Shown here: positions 1 through 11,219 of the stretch, piece after piece
How positions within the stretch are numbered: position 1 is the first letter of the stretch
Layout of the letters: each line of letters starts with the position of its first letter
DNA from: Triticum aestivum
Taxonomy: Eukaryota; Streptophyta; Magnoliopsida; Poales; Poaceae
Assembly (NCBI RefSeq): GCF_018294505.1
Contig: NC_057813.1
Span: 317,133,077 to 317,197,076 of the forward strand
Direction: 5' to 3'
Length of the DNA: 64,000 nucleotides
Program-made: the position numbers and the translations under genes
Notes under the pieces: model-generated
Told to the model about the DNA's origin: nothing
Database searches by the model: none
What the model saw: the letters and a program-made list of their open reading frames with translations, nothing else

Positions 1-623
1 ATTTATTCCTTTTTTCGAGTTCCAGATCACGCGATACTACGAGATGTGACCAAGTCGGACTCCCCAACTTCTGTGCTACCCGCAGTAGAAAAATAGTTCT
101 AGTTTAAAAAAAACTAAGTCAATTCTGGCTAGACAGTTTTTAGAAGATTTGTAGGCTTTTTCGAAAAAAATTGTTGCGGAGCAAAAAAAAGAGGAAAAAA
201 AGTGAAAGAAAAAGAGATTTTTTTTTCCAGAGTGTGCTCCTCCCTTGATTACGTGCCGCGCCGTGATTTTGTTAGTGTTCTAGGCTCGCGTCTCTAGCAC
301 GGTCTAGCCTAGGACCAGCACAATACCGCCGGTGAGCGTTTATTCAACTTTGCATCTCTGAATTGATTATTGCTGACCCTTTTTGCTACCATATTATAAG
401 CCTTCCCAGCTCCACATACATCTACGTCATGCGTTTGACACCGCTTGGCCATTGCTCTATCCAAGCTTTGAGTGTTTTGACTACAATGGTTGCCGATCAC
501 CACCTGCTGCTGGGTAAGAACTGGTAAGAATTTGAGATTTGCTTGACGGGTTTGTGACACACCACCACCACTTCCTAGTAGTCTGTAGGATCATATTCTT
601 GTGTGTTTCTATTGTTGCTAACC
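1..623 (+). other. Untranslated leader of copy A
   Basis: This stretch matches 8511-9132 almost base for base and lies between the upstream LTR (outside the window) and the gag start. It contains A-rich runs around 105-230. Short reading frames here, including minus-strand ones, recur in copy B but have no recognisable domain. I regard it as leader. Confidence 0.7.
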
Positions 624-2016
624 ATGGCAGGATCACAAGCCGATGAGACTGATTGGGAGACCATGACGAACAAATAACTACATGATAAATCTCAGCAAAT
701 GATGAGTGGACAGGTGCAAGATGTAATAAACAGATTTGAAGAGGCCATGGACAAGATAGATGGCAGATGTTCGAAAAAAAGATCGATAACAAGTTTAATG
801 AATTGCTCGCCCATCTTCCACAACCTCCGTCGGCTGCACCTATCGCACCTCTGCAACGACAACAACAACGCCCCCTTCCAAATCAGTTTGGACGAGCGAA
901 GCGTGTTCCTCTTGAGGATGCCAAACTTCTGGTGCTGATGTACCTGTTGTTGATGCTTCTTTGGCTCCTGCTACTACTCCTGGTGGTACCCAGGAGGATG
1001 ATGATTATGCGGGCGATTATGAGGATGAGGTTGATCAAAATCAGAACTACGTGCAGCCACCAGCACCACCACCAGCAGGTCGACCTCAACTATATATTCG
1101 CAAATGGTAGGCATGCATCACCACCTCAGGGATGAGATAATGACCATATTCATAAACTGAAATTGAATATTCCACCATTTGAGGGTAGAGTTCCTGATAT
1201 ATATCTTACTCGGGAGTTAGAAACTGAACAATGTTTTACATGTTTACAATATCCCGAGGAGAGACGGGTTGCTGCTGCTGTTTGTGCTTTCACTAGTTTT
1301 GCATGTGTATGGTGGTCTGAACATTGTAGATTATATCCTATTCTAGCTACTTGGGCTGCTTTGAAAACTTCTATGCGTACTCGTCGGGTTCCACCATATT
1401 ATCAATGTGAATTGCTTCAAAAATTGCAGTGTTTAAGACAAGGAAAAAAATTCTGTAGAAGAATATTATCAGGAATTACAAACTGGCATGATTAGATGTG
1501 GTATTGTTGAGGAGAATGAAGCTATGCTTGCACGTTTTATGGGTGGATGAAATAGAGAGATTCATACCATTCTAGAGTATAAGGAGTATACTAATATCAC
1601 TCGTTTATTCCATCTTGCTTGTAAAGCTGAACATGAAGTGCAGGATTGACATGCATTGGCGCAAACTAACTTTTCTGCAGGTCGACCTTCATCATGGACA
1701 CCGCACGCGTCCTCTAATTCCACTGCACCAGCACCTCCATCAGGTGCCACCTCCAGCCGTGATACAAGAAAGCGGGCACAACCACCACTATCTGCCAAGA
1801 GCACACCTGTCGGGCCTGCACAGAGCTCTTCTCCTTCCATGGCATCAACAGGGCACACAAGTGATATTATTTGTCGTCGTTGTAAGCGAAGAGGACATTA
1901 TGCGCGAGAATGCAAATCTCAGAGTGTGATGATTGCTACTGAGGATGGTGGGTATGAGTCCTATAGTGACTATCATGAGGATACTTTGGCTCTTATTACC
2001 AGTGAAGAACACGGTG
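624..2016 (+). pseudogene. gag of copy A, broken
   Basis: Gag is the structural protein that forms the cytoplasmic particle and packages element RNA. The start at 624 matches the start in copies B and C. A TAA ends the frame after 17 codons, and further frameshifts follow, such as an extra A run near 1444 and a TGA near 1549. Between the lesions the same blocks as in copy C can be read: a Pro/Gln-rich N-terminal part, an acidic stretch, a retrotransposon gag core near 1170-1640, and a CCHC zinc knuckle near 1872-1913. The sequence matches copy C to 2016 and then switches to unrelated DNA. The same early stop and several frameshifts occur in copy B but not in C. Confidence 0.75.
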
Positions 2017-2059
2017 CACCTGCTGTCAAAGTGGACACGAAAATACCACAACATGTCGG

Positions 2060-4400
2060 GTGCCATTCCATGATAGCATGCCAAGTTTCATGAATTTCAG
2101 ACGAGTTTTGGATTTACTAGAATTTTAAAACAAAGTATCTCGACGTTTTGCTGGCAATCAATAGTGCCCTAGTGTTTGAAATTCATTCTCATTTCTTGCA
2201 TGGGACCTAACCATGCACCCAAGGACACATATTTCATATGTCAACCCATTTTTCTGCACTAGAGCATGTGCATGTAGTTCAAATTTGAATTATGCACATA
2301 CAATGCCTAGAAAACCCAGTTATTGTTAAAAATGTCCAAGCGAACCCCAAAAAATTCCAAAAGTTGACACAACACTCATGTCGTTCTATGTTGACACTAG
2401 AGGAAGTTTGAAAGCAAGAAGAGGCAACAGATATAGTTTCATCTCCAAGGGTGGCACGTTCCCTACCGAAACCATCAGGCTTGTTGTGATAAGCTCTGGT
2501 TTGCGAGAACCTTATAACCAAACCTGACCCAAGTGGGACAATGTTTTTAGCACAACATGTTAATTACGCTCCATGACAACATGTCAAGTTTCATGAACTT
2601 AAGCCGAGTTTTGGATTTACTAGAATTTAAGAACCATGTATCTCAATGTTTGCGGCCGAGCGACGGTGGCAAGGTGTTTGACATTCATTCCCATTTCTTG
2701 CATGGTACCTAAGCATGCATCCAAGGACACATATTTGATTTTTCAAACAATTTACATGCACTGGAGCATGTGCCTATAGTTCAAATTTGAATTATGCACA
2801 TAAATACATAGAAAACTCAGTTAGTGTATAAAAATGTCCAAACGAACCCTGAAAAATTCCTAAAATTAAAACAACACTCATCTTGTTCTATGTTGACACT
2901 AGAAAAAAATTGAAATCAAGAATATGCAATGGATATCGTTTCGTCCAGAAAGGTGAAACATTCCCTACCGCAACCATGAGGCTTATTGTGAGAAGCTCTG
3001 GTTTGTGAGAAGCTTATACCCCAACCTGCCACAAATGGGACAATATTTTTAGCATGGCATGTTGATGTCGTTCCATGCTAGCATGTCAAGCTTCATAATT
3101 TTCAGATGCATTTTCGATTTACTAGAATTTAAAAACCAGGTATCTCAATGTTAGCGGCCGAGTGACGATGGCAAGGTATTTGACATTCATTCACATTTCT
3201 TGCATGAGACGTAAGCATGCAACCAAGGACACACATTTCAATTTTGAACCCATTTATATGCACTGGAGCATGTGCACATAGTTCAAATTTGAATTATGCA
3301 CATAAATGCATGGAAAACTCTATTAATGTATAAAAATGTCCAAGCGAACCCCGAAAAATCCCAAAAATTGACACAACACTCATGTTGTTTTATGTTGACA
3401 CGAGAATTTTTTTGAAAGTAAGAAGAGGCAACAAATATAGTTTCGTCCCCCAAGGTGGCATGTTCCCTACCGAAACCATCAGGCTTGTTGTGAGAGAAGC
3501 TTATACCCAAACCTGCCCCAAATGGGACAATATTTTTACCACGACATGTCGATGCCGTTCCATGATATCATGTCAAGTTTTATGAATTTCAGACGAGTTT
3601 TCGATTTACTAGAATTTTAAAACCATGTATCTCAATGTTAGCGGCCGAGCGATAGTGTCAAGGTGATTGACATTCATTCTCATTTCTTGCATGTGACCTA
3701 AGCTTACAACCAAGGACACACATTTGATTTTGAAACCCATTTTTATAGACTCAAGCATGTGCATGTAGTTCAATTTTGAATTAAGCACATAAATGCCTAG
3801 AAAACTCAGTTAATGTATAAAAATGTCCAAACGATCCCCAAAAAATTCCAAAATTTAACATGGCACTCCTGTTGTTCTATGTTGACACCGGGAAAAAATT
3901 TGAAAGCAAGAAGAGGTGAGGAATATCGTTTTGTCCACAAAGGTGACACGTTTCCCTAACGGAACCATGATGCTTCTTGTGAGAAGCTCTGGTTTATGAG
4001 AAGCTTATACCATAACCTGCCCCAAATGGGACAATATTTTTTACCCCAGCATGTTGATGCTATTCCATGATAGCATGCCAAGGTTCATGAATTTCAGACG
4101 GGTTTTGGATTTACTAGAATAACAAAAGCAAGTACCGCAACGTTTGCCGGAGAGTCACGGTGCCATGGTGTTCGAAATTCATACCCATTTCTTGCATGGA
4201 ACATAAGCATAAACCCATGGACACATATATGATTTTACAACCCATGTTGGTGCACTAGAGCATGTGCATTTAGCTTAATTTTGAATTGTACACATGAAAT
4301 GGCTAGAAAACCAATTTAATGTATAAAATGTCCAAACGAACCCTGAATAATTCCAATTTTTTTACAACACACATATAGTTGCATGTTCACTGCAGATAAA
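2060..4400. repeat. About 500-bp tandem repeat, nearly five units
   Basis: A block containing 'catgtcaagtttcatgaa' recurs near 2078, 2577, 3077, 3567 and 4075. A second block around 'gaaaactcagttaatgta' recurs near 2300, 2805, 3307, 3795 and 4300. Spacing is 488-508 bases. Units differ by scattered substitutions and small indels. No long frame is conserved across units, so this looks like non-coding satellite-like DNA or the internal repeats of a larger DNA transposon. Confidence 0.85.
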
Positions 4401-4667
4401 AGTTCTAGCAATTCAAACACCCTCCATTGCCATTGTGTCCCCTTTATGTAATTCAAATCAAGATGAAAAATCAACTAGATCGCACATAGTTTTTTATATC
4501 ACCAATCGTGTGAGATGCGGTACAAAATATCTTGGGAGAACCGTCGGTGTATAGTACGCCTATGGCTTACGCGAAAGGTGCATCGGCTATAGTCCACAGC
4601 CGGCGTGTCAAGCACACTAGCTCGCTCCCCAAATATCATTTCACTGTTTAATCGTCGCTTGTGAAAG

Positions 4668-5279
4668 ATGGCGACATGGACCCGCATCATGAGGGAAACT
4701 TCGGCAGCCTACCTCAATGAGAGCGCGGCCAAAGCCGACATGCGCGTGCTAATAATGTGCATGGGCATGACCATAATCTGCGACCGGGCGGCCAAGGCAG
4801 CCCAAACGGCCGCTATTGCTTCTCAGGTGGCGGCAGCAACATCTCCCTTAGGGATAGCAACTGGCGAGAGTGGCACAACGGCTGTCCATTCCGCAGCGGC
4901 GGCCTTAGCCCTGATGGAGCCGCCCACGACCATGTCGAGGCCGCCCAAGCCCAGCTCGTGGCAGTCGACAAACAAATCGAACGGAGCTTCCCCGAGCACG
5001 GTTGGCAACCCATGACCGAAGAGTTGGCAATCGCCAACAGCGATCGAGCAGTCGTCCGTTCCTCCACCGCACCTTGCGATGATAGAGCCCGTCCAAGCCC
5101 AGAACGTGGCCACCCACGCCTAGCTCATGGCGGCCTTTTCAAAAGAGATGTCGGACGCGGATGGCGAGATGCTTGCCGAGTATGGTGCGATGGATGCAAT
5201 GGAGCCCCTTCCCCAGGAGACCGTCGGGTGCGAGCTGGACATGGAGGAGGCGGCAGAGATCGACGAGCACCAGCCATAG
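4668..5279 (+). pseudogene. GC-rich reading frame of unknown function in the foreign segment
   Basis: I do not recognise this gene. The stretch is clearly richer in G and C than its surroundings. It starts with an Ala-rich frame (4668-5015) that ends at a stop. A second frame from ATG 5128 encodes an acidic C-terminal tail ending at 5279. The middle can only be read by changing frame, so it is probably a decayed coding region. No catalytic motif, signal peptide or membrane segment is visible. It could be the protein of the transposon that supplied the foreign segment, or a captured host exon. Confidence 0.3.
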
Positions 5280-5461
5280 TAGTATTGTTTGTTTTGTTCA
5301 ATTAAGAGCGCCGGTCTTTAATTTGTTCGAGTAACGTTTTGGTCAGCTACCTCTGTTTAATTGCTAAACTTGCTCGATTAAGAAGTGTGGGTGTGTCTCC
5401 TTTGTGTACCCAAATTATGCAATGACGTGGATGACCACTGTAACCAGGGAAATTCGAACCA

Positions 5462-7171
5462 AAATTGGATTAGGAGGTGTGTTATTACAAGATGGCAAAC
5501 CTGTTGCATACTTTTATGAAAAATTGAGTGGGCCTAGTCTGAATTATTCTACTTATGATAAAGAATTATATGCTCCTGTTCGGACTTTAGAAACATGGCA
5601 ACATTATTTATGGCCCAAAGAATTTGTTATACATTCTGATCATGAATCTTTGAAACATATTAAAAGTCAAGCTAAACTGAATCGTAGACATGCTAAATGG
5701 GTTGAATTCATTGAAACTTTCCCTTATGTCATTAAACGTAAGAAGGGTAAAGAAAATGTTACTGCTGGAGCATTGTCTCATCATTATACTATGCTTTCAC
5801 AACTTGACTTTAAAATATTCGGTTTGGAGACCATCAAAGATCAATATGTGCATGATGTTGAATTTAAAGATGTGTTGCAGAATAGTCAAGAAGGGAGAAC
5901 ATGGGACAAGTTCGTCCTTAATGATGGATTTGTGTTTCGTGCTAACAAGCTATGCATTCTAGCTAGCTCCGTTCATCTTTTGTTGTTGCAGGAGGCGCAT
6001 GGAGGAGGATTAATGGGACATTTTGGCGTGAAGAAGACAGAGGATGTACTTGCTACACATTTCTTTTGGCCAAAGATGAGACGGGATGTTGAGCGTTTTG
6101 TTGCTCGCTGCACTACATGTCAAAAAGCTAAGTCACGAATCAATCCTCATGGTTTATATATGCCTTTGCCTGTACCTAGTGTTCCTTGGGAGGATATATC
6201 TATGGACTTTGTTTTAGGTTTACCTCTAACAAAGAAGGGGAGGCATAGTATATTTGTTGTCGTGGATAGATTTTCGAAAATGGCACATTTTATACCATGT
6301 CATAAAAGCGATGATGCTACTAATGTTGCTGATTTGTTCTTTCGTGAAATTATTGGCTTGCATGGTGTGCCAAATACAATTGTTTCAGATCGTGATACTA
6401 AGTTTGTTAGCCACTTTTGGAGATGTTTATGGGCTAAGTCGGGGACTAAACTGCTTTTTAGTACTACATGTCATCCCCAAGCTTATGGACAAACTTAAGT
6501 AGACAATAGAACATTGTCTACCATGCTTAGAGCTGTTTTGAAGAATAACAAGAAAATGTGGGAAGAATGCTTGCCTCATATTGAATTTGCTTATAATCAT
6601 TCACTGCATTCTACTACTAAGATGTGCCCTTTTGAAATTGTGTATGGTTTCCTACCTCGTGCACCTATTGATTTGTTGCCTCTTCCATCTTCGGAGAAGG
6701 TTAATTTTGATGCTAAACAACATGCTGAATTGGTCTTAAAAATGCATGAGTTCACTAAGGAAAACATTGAGCGTATGAATGCTAAATATAAACTTGTTGG
6801 AGATAAGGGTAGAAAACATGTTGTGTTTGCACATGGAGATCTTGTTTGGTTACATTTGCGTAAGGATAGATTTCCTGATTTGTGCAAATCAAAGCTAATG
6901 CCACGTGTTGATGATCCTTTAAGGTGTTATAGAAAATAAAAGATAATGCATATAAACTTGAGTTGCCTGCAGATTTTGGGGTTAGTCCCACTTTTAACAT
7001 TGTAGATTTGAAGCCTTATTTGAGTGAGGAAGATGAGCTTCTGTCGAGGACGACTTCATTTCAAGAAGGGGAGGATGATGAGGACATCAATACCATTGTT
7101 ACATCCACAACCCCTTATGCTATACATACTGGACCAATTACTAGAGCTCGGGCACGCCCGTTAAATTACTA
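5462..7171 (+). pseudogene. RNase H and integrase of copy A, broken
   Basis: Integrase inserts element cDNA into nuclear DNA; RNase H removes the RNA strand during reverse transcription. The frame begins inside RNase H at the foreign junction, so the first catalytic Asp is missing. A second RNase H acidic residue in the motif before the integrase is Gly (near 5765). Integrase shows the HHCC zinc region near 5990-6130, the first catalytic Asp at 6205 and the second at 6388. The codon for the catalytic Glu is a TAA stop at 6496-6498. A frameshift follows near 6920. The C-terminal part ends with a stop at 7170, inside the LTR. The enzyme cannot be made from this copy. Confidence 0.85.
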
Positions 7172-7982
7172 GGTACTTTCGTTTCTTGGTAATGATTCTA
7201 ATGTTCATGAGAATATCATGCTGTCTAAATTGGATACATTTGTTTTGTTTATGAATGAAGGTCCTAGCTTCGAGAAGGATGAACATTGGAGCAAGAACAA
7301 GCATGCAGATGATGGCATGTGCAAGGGGAACAAGAACGGAGTTACAAGTTATGATTTCAGGACGTGGAAGCCACCATAATGAGCGCATGAAGCCTTGGAA
7401 GAAATATACAAGATTCTACTTCATAATTTTCTTCCAGAGGCTATTCTAGGTGCTGCGTCACCTTATTATTGGGCCAGGCCCATTTAATTTCGAAATACTT
7501 GATTGTAGGCTGTTTTTAGAGTCTGTATGTGTGGGGAAACAAGAGTTAGGGTTGGTTTCGGACCCCTCCCTTAAGGGCCACGAAATCCCCCCCCCCCTCT
7601 TCCTCCATATATACAGCCCTTAGGGCATCATTTAGACTTTGGGGTTTTGTTTAGATTAAAAGTTCGCCATAGCTGCAACTTTGGGTACTTCGTTTGTGTT
7701 CAGCGACCAGACCATGATGTCACAGAACCCCACCTTCATTAATAAAGCTTCCTCTTATAATCGCAATATCCAGATTGCAATCTCACCTTCTTGTCTGTTC
7801 TTCATTTGCTCGCAGGAAATAGACCCTCGTGGTCAGGTTGATCGCGCTCTGGCATGGTCAATAACCCCTCGGAAGTTGGTTTAGAGATTGCTAAGGCGCG
7901 ACGTCTCGCATGTTCGTAGTCGGATCGTCAAGGTCGACTCCCACAGAAAATGATAGCCACCATCTCATCGAAACATCGGACA
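7076..7982 (+). repeat. LTR shared by copies A and B
   Basis: The LTR starts TGATGAGGACATC directly after the purine tract AAGAAGGGGAGGA (polypurine tract, 7063-7075) and ends at ...CGGACA. It serves as both the 3' LTR of A and the 5' LTR of B. The first 96 bases are also integrase coding sequence. The boundaries agree with the LTRs at 13888 and 20663; the third copy meets unrelated DNA right after ...CGGAC. Confidence 0.8.
7606..7614 (+). promoter_or_regulatory. TATA-like box in the CRM-like LTR
   Basis: CATATATAC follows a pyrimidine-rich run in the LTR. The same element recurs at about 14412-14420 and 21183-21193 in the other two LTRs, which supports a conserved promoter for genomic RNA. 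The transcription start itself cannot be seen. Confidence 0.5.
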
Positions 7983-7999
7983 CCTTTGCCTCTATCAAG

Positions 8000-8009
8000 T
8001 GGTATCAGA
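8000..8009 (+). promoter_or_regulatory. Primer binding site of copy B (initiator Met tRNA type)
   Basis: TGGTATCAGA lies 17 bases after the LTR end and matches the common plant primer site complementary to the 3' end of initiator methionine tRNA. The same site is present at 14808 in copy C. Confidence 0.65.
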
Positions 8010-8315
8010 TTTTTAGGTGGCTCGGTGAGATTCTACAGTTTTTCGTAGTTTAGAACGAGTCTGTTTCTTCATACCTATAGTCCACGAAAAAGCCAAAAAA
8101 AATTAGGGTTAGTTCATCCTATCCGAACCAATCTGAGCCTTTGCATAATCTTTTCTATATTTGCTTTGTTGAATTTGCGGTTGCATCGTCGTGTCAAGTT
8201 GTTGGCCTTAGCGTCTAGTCTTATAGAGTTTCGAGTTCTGGTCATAAGTTGGCACGCCGCCGCCGCACTATCATCATCGCCCCTGCCATCTACCACCACC
8301 ACTTATCCGCCACCG

Positions 8316-8387
8316 ATCCGTATCCATATACCATCACCAATCCGTATCCATATACCACCACCAGTCTGTATCCATATACCAACACCG
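8316..8387 (+). repeat. 24-bp minisatellite, three units (copy B leader)
   Basis: Three head-to-tail units built on ATCCGTATCCATATACCA follow one another at 8316, 8340 and 8364. The period is a multiple of three, so any frame through it repeats in protein as well. The same array occurs in the copy C leader. Confidence 0.85.
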
Positions 8388-9132
8388 CTGCCATGTTTTT
8401 CCATCATATATTCGCCACCAGTTCGTGCTTCACCACCCATCATATACCATCATCACCAGTCTGAGTTCCACCAGATTTATCTCCACCACCAGTTCTAGTC
8501 CGAGTCCAGTATTTATTCCTTTTTTCGAGTTCCAGATCACGCGATACTACGAGATGTGACCAAGTCGGACTCCCCAACTTTTGTGCTACCCGCAGTAGAA
8601 AAATAGTTCTAGTTTAAAAAAAACTAAGTCAATTCTGGCTAGACAGTTTTTAGAAGATTTGTAGGCTTTTTCGAAAAAAATTGTTGCGGAGCAAAAAAAA
8701 GAGGAAAAAAAGTGAAAGAAAAAGAGATTTTTTTTCCAGAGTGTGCTCCTCCCTTGATTACGTGCCGCGCCGTGATTTTGTTAGTGTTCTAGGCTCGCGT
8801 CTCTAGCACGGTCTAGCCTAGGACCAGCACAATACCGCCGGTGAGCGTTTATTCAACTTTGCATCTCTGAATTGATTATTGCTGACCCTTTTTGCTACCA
8901 TATTATAAGCCTTCCCAGCTCCACATACATCTACGTCATGCGTTTGACACCGCTTGGCCATTGCTCTATCCAAGCTTTGAGTGTTTTGACTACAATGGTT
9001 GCCGATCACCACCTGCTGCTGGGTAAGAACTGGTAAGAATTTGAGATTTGCTTGACGGGTTTGTGACACACCACCACCACTTCCTAGTAGTCTGTAGGAT
9101 CATATTCTTGTGTGTTTCTATTGTTGCTAACC

Positions 9133-10560
9133 ATGGCAGGATCACAAGCCGATGAGACTGATTGGGAGACCATGACGAACAAATAACTACATGATAAATC
9201 TCAGCAAATGATGAGTGGACAGGTGCAAGATGTAATAAACAGATTTGAAGAGGCCATGGAGAAGATAGATGGCAGATGTTCGAAAAAAAGATCGATAACA
9301 AGTTTAATGAATTTCTCGCCCATCTTCCACAACCTCCGTCGGCTGCACCTATCGCACCTCTGCAACGACAACAACAACGCCCCCTTCCAAATCAGTTTGG
9401 ACGAGCGAAGCATGTTCCTCTTGAGGATGCCAAACTTCTGGTGCTGATGTACCTGTTGTTGATGCTTCTTTGGGTCCTGCTACTACTCCTGGTGGTACCC
9501 AGGAGGATGATGATTATGCGGGCGATTATGAGGATGAGGTTGATCAAAATCAGAACTACGTGCAGCCACCAGCACCACCACCAGCAGGTCGACCTCAACT
9601 ATATATTCGCAAATGGTAGGCATGCATCACCACCTCAGGGATGAGATAATGACCATATTCATAAACTGAAATTGAATATTCCACCATTTGAGGGTAGATA
9701 TGTTCCTGATATATATCTTACTCGTGAGTTAGAAACTGAACAATGTTTTACATGTTTACAATATCCCGAGGAGAGACGGGTTGCTGCTGCTGTTTGTGCT
9801 TTCACTAGTTTTGCATGTGTATGGTGGTCTGAACATTGTAGATTATATCCTATTCTAGCTACTTGGACTGCTTTGAAAACTTCTATGCGTACTCGTCGGG
9901 TTCCACCATATTATCAATGTGAATTGCTTCAAAAATTGCAGTGTTTAAGACAAGGAAAAAAATTCTGTAGAAGAATATTATCAGGAATTACAAACTGGCA
10001 TGATTAGATGTGGTATTGTTGAGGAGAATGAAGCTATGCTTGCACATTTTATGGGTGGATGAAATAGAGAGATTCATACCATTCTAGAGTATAAGGAGTA
10101 TACTAATATCACTCGTTTATTCCATCTTGCTTGTAAAGCTGAACATGAAGTGCAGGATTGACAGGCATTGGCGCAAACTAACTTTTCTGCAGGTCGACCT
10201 TCATCATGGACACCGCACGCGTCCTCTAATTCCACTGCACCAGCACCTCCATCAGGTGCCACCTCCAGCCGTGATACAAGAAAGCGGGCACAACCACCAC
10301 TATCTGCCAAGAGCACACCTGTCGGGCCTCCATGGAGCTCTTCTCCTTCCATGGCATCAACAGGGCACACAAGTGATATTATTTGTCGTCGTTGTAAGGG
10401 AAGAGGACATTATGCGCGAGAATGCAAATCTTAGAGTGTGATGATTGCTACTGAGGATGGTGGGTATGAGTCCTGTAGTTACTATCATGAGGATACTTTG
10501 GCTCTGATCATGAGACGCAATACATGGCTCCTGAAGACACTGACAGGTATGAATGTTTAG
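9133..10560 (+). pseudogene. gag of copy B, broken
   Basis: It starts at the same ATG context as A and C. It has the same TAA after 17 codons, the same extra A run (near 9957) and the same internal TGA (near 10058) as copy A. The gag core can be read near 9680-10150 and the CCHC knuckle near 10384-10425. A TAG follows the knuckle at 10432-10434. About 35 bases present in A and C are missing near 10506, where B passes directly towards the protease. It is almost identical to gag of copy A. Confidence 0.75.
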
Positions 10561-11219
10561 TTGCTCAACTTGTTTTGAGTGTGCAGGTTACACAAGTTGA
10601 GCAAAATCAGAGGCATAATTTGTTCTGTACAAACTGAGTTGTGAAGGAATGTTCTATTTGCGTCATCATAGATGGAGGGAGCTCCAACAACTTGGCTAGC
10701 ATGGAGATGCTGGAGAAGCTATCTCTCACCACAAGACCACATCCACATCCTTACTACATCCAATGGTTCAACAACAATGACAAGGTTAAGGTAACACGTA
10801 TTGTTCGTGTGCATTTTAGTATCTCTACATATGCTGATTATGTTGATTGTGATGTGGTACCTATGCAAGCATGTTCCTTATTACTTGGTAGACCATGGCA
10901 ATTTGATAAAACTTCTGTACACCATGGTAGAAACAATCAATATACTCTTGTTCAGAAGGATAAAAATATTACTTTGCTTCATGTGACTCCTGATTCCATT
11001 TTGAAAGATGATATGAATAGAGCTAGTAAAGCAAAACAGGATAAAAATAAGAGTGAAAATCAGATTGTGGCAAAAGAATTTGAGCAACAAATGAAGCCTA
11101 ATAATAAACCATCTAGTGGTGCTTCTGAAATTAAATTGAAAAGTGCATGTTTACTTGCCACCAAATCTGATATTGATGAGCTAGATTTCAGCAAATTTGT
11201 TTGCTATGCTTTTTTGTGA
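10561..11219 (+). pseudogene. Aspartic protease and linker of copy B
   Basis: The protease would cut the Gag-Pol polyprotein. An open stretch from 10641 contains the active-site motif as Asp-Gly-Gly-Ser (Asp at 10671) instead of Asp-Thr/Ser-Gly. The same residues occur in copies C and the minus-strand remnant, so this is a family trait and not damage. The flap region and the LLGRPW motif near 10882 follow, then a Lys/Glu-rich linker to RT. A TGA just upstream (10635-10637) separates it from gag, and the frame ends at 11219 in the linker before RT. Confidence 0.8.

Larger units (their letters stand above)
2017..5461. mobile_element. Foreign segment replacing protease and RT of copy A
   Basis: Homology with copies B and C stops at 2016 within the end of gag and resumes at about 5462 inside RNase H. 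About 1.8 kb of retrotransposon coding sequence is missing and about 3.4 kb of unrelated DNA is present. The segment holds a 500-bp tandem repeat, a short AT-rich stretch, and a GC-rich region with broken reading frames near its right end. I see neither a target duplication nor matching terminal inverted repeats, so insertion alone does not explain it. It may be part of a DNA transposon, but I cannot class it. Confidence 0.7.
7983..9132 (+). other. Untranslated leader of copy B
   Basis: This 1.15-kb leader runs from the LTR to the gag start. It contains the primer site, a 24-bp triplicated repeat, a CA- and CCA-rich stretch near 8260-8500, and A-rich runs near 8610-8730. No supported gene is present. 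Confidence 0.7.

Noticed and set aside
883..1089. Minus-strand Trp/Cys-rich small protein (also at 9392-9598)
   Set aside because: It is the complement of the gag acidic and His-rich part and repeats with it; composition alone explains it.
2060..4400. CRISPR-like array
   Set aside because: Repeats are long contiguous 500-bp units without unique spacers, in a plant sequence.
8166..8498. Pro/His-rich proteins over the leader
   Set aside because: They are translations of the 24-bp minisatellite and CCA-rich leader, in more than one frame, with no domain.
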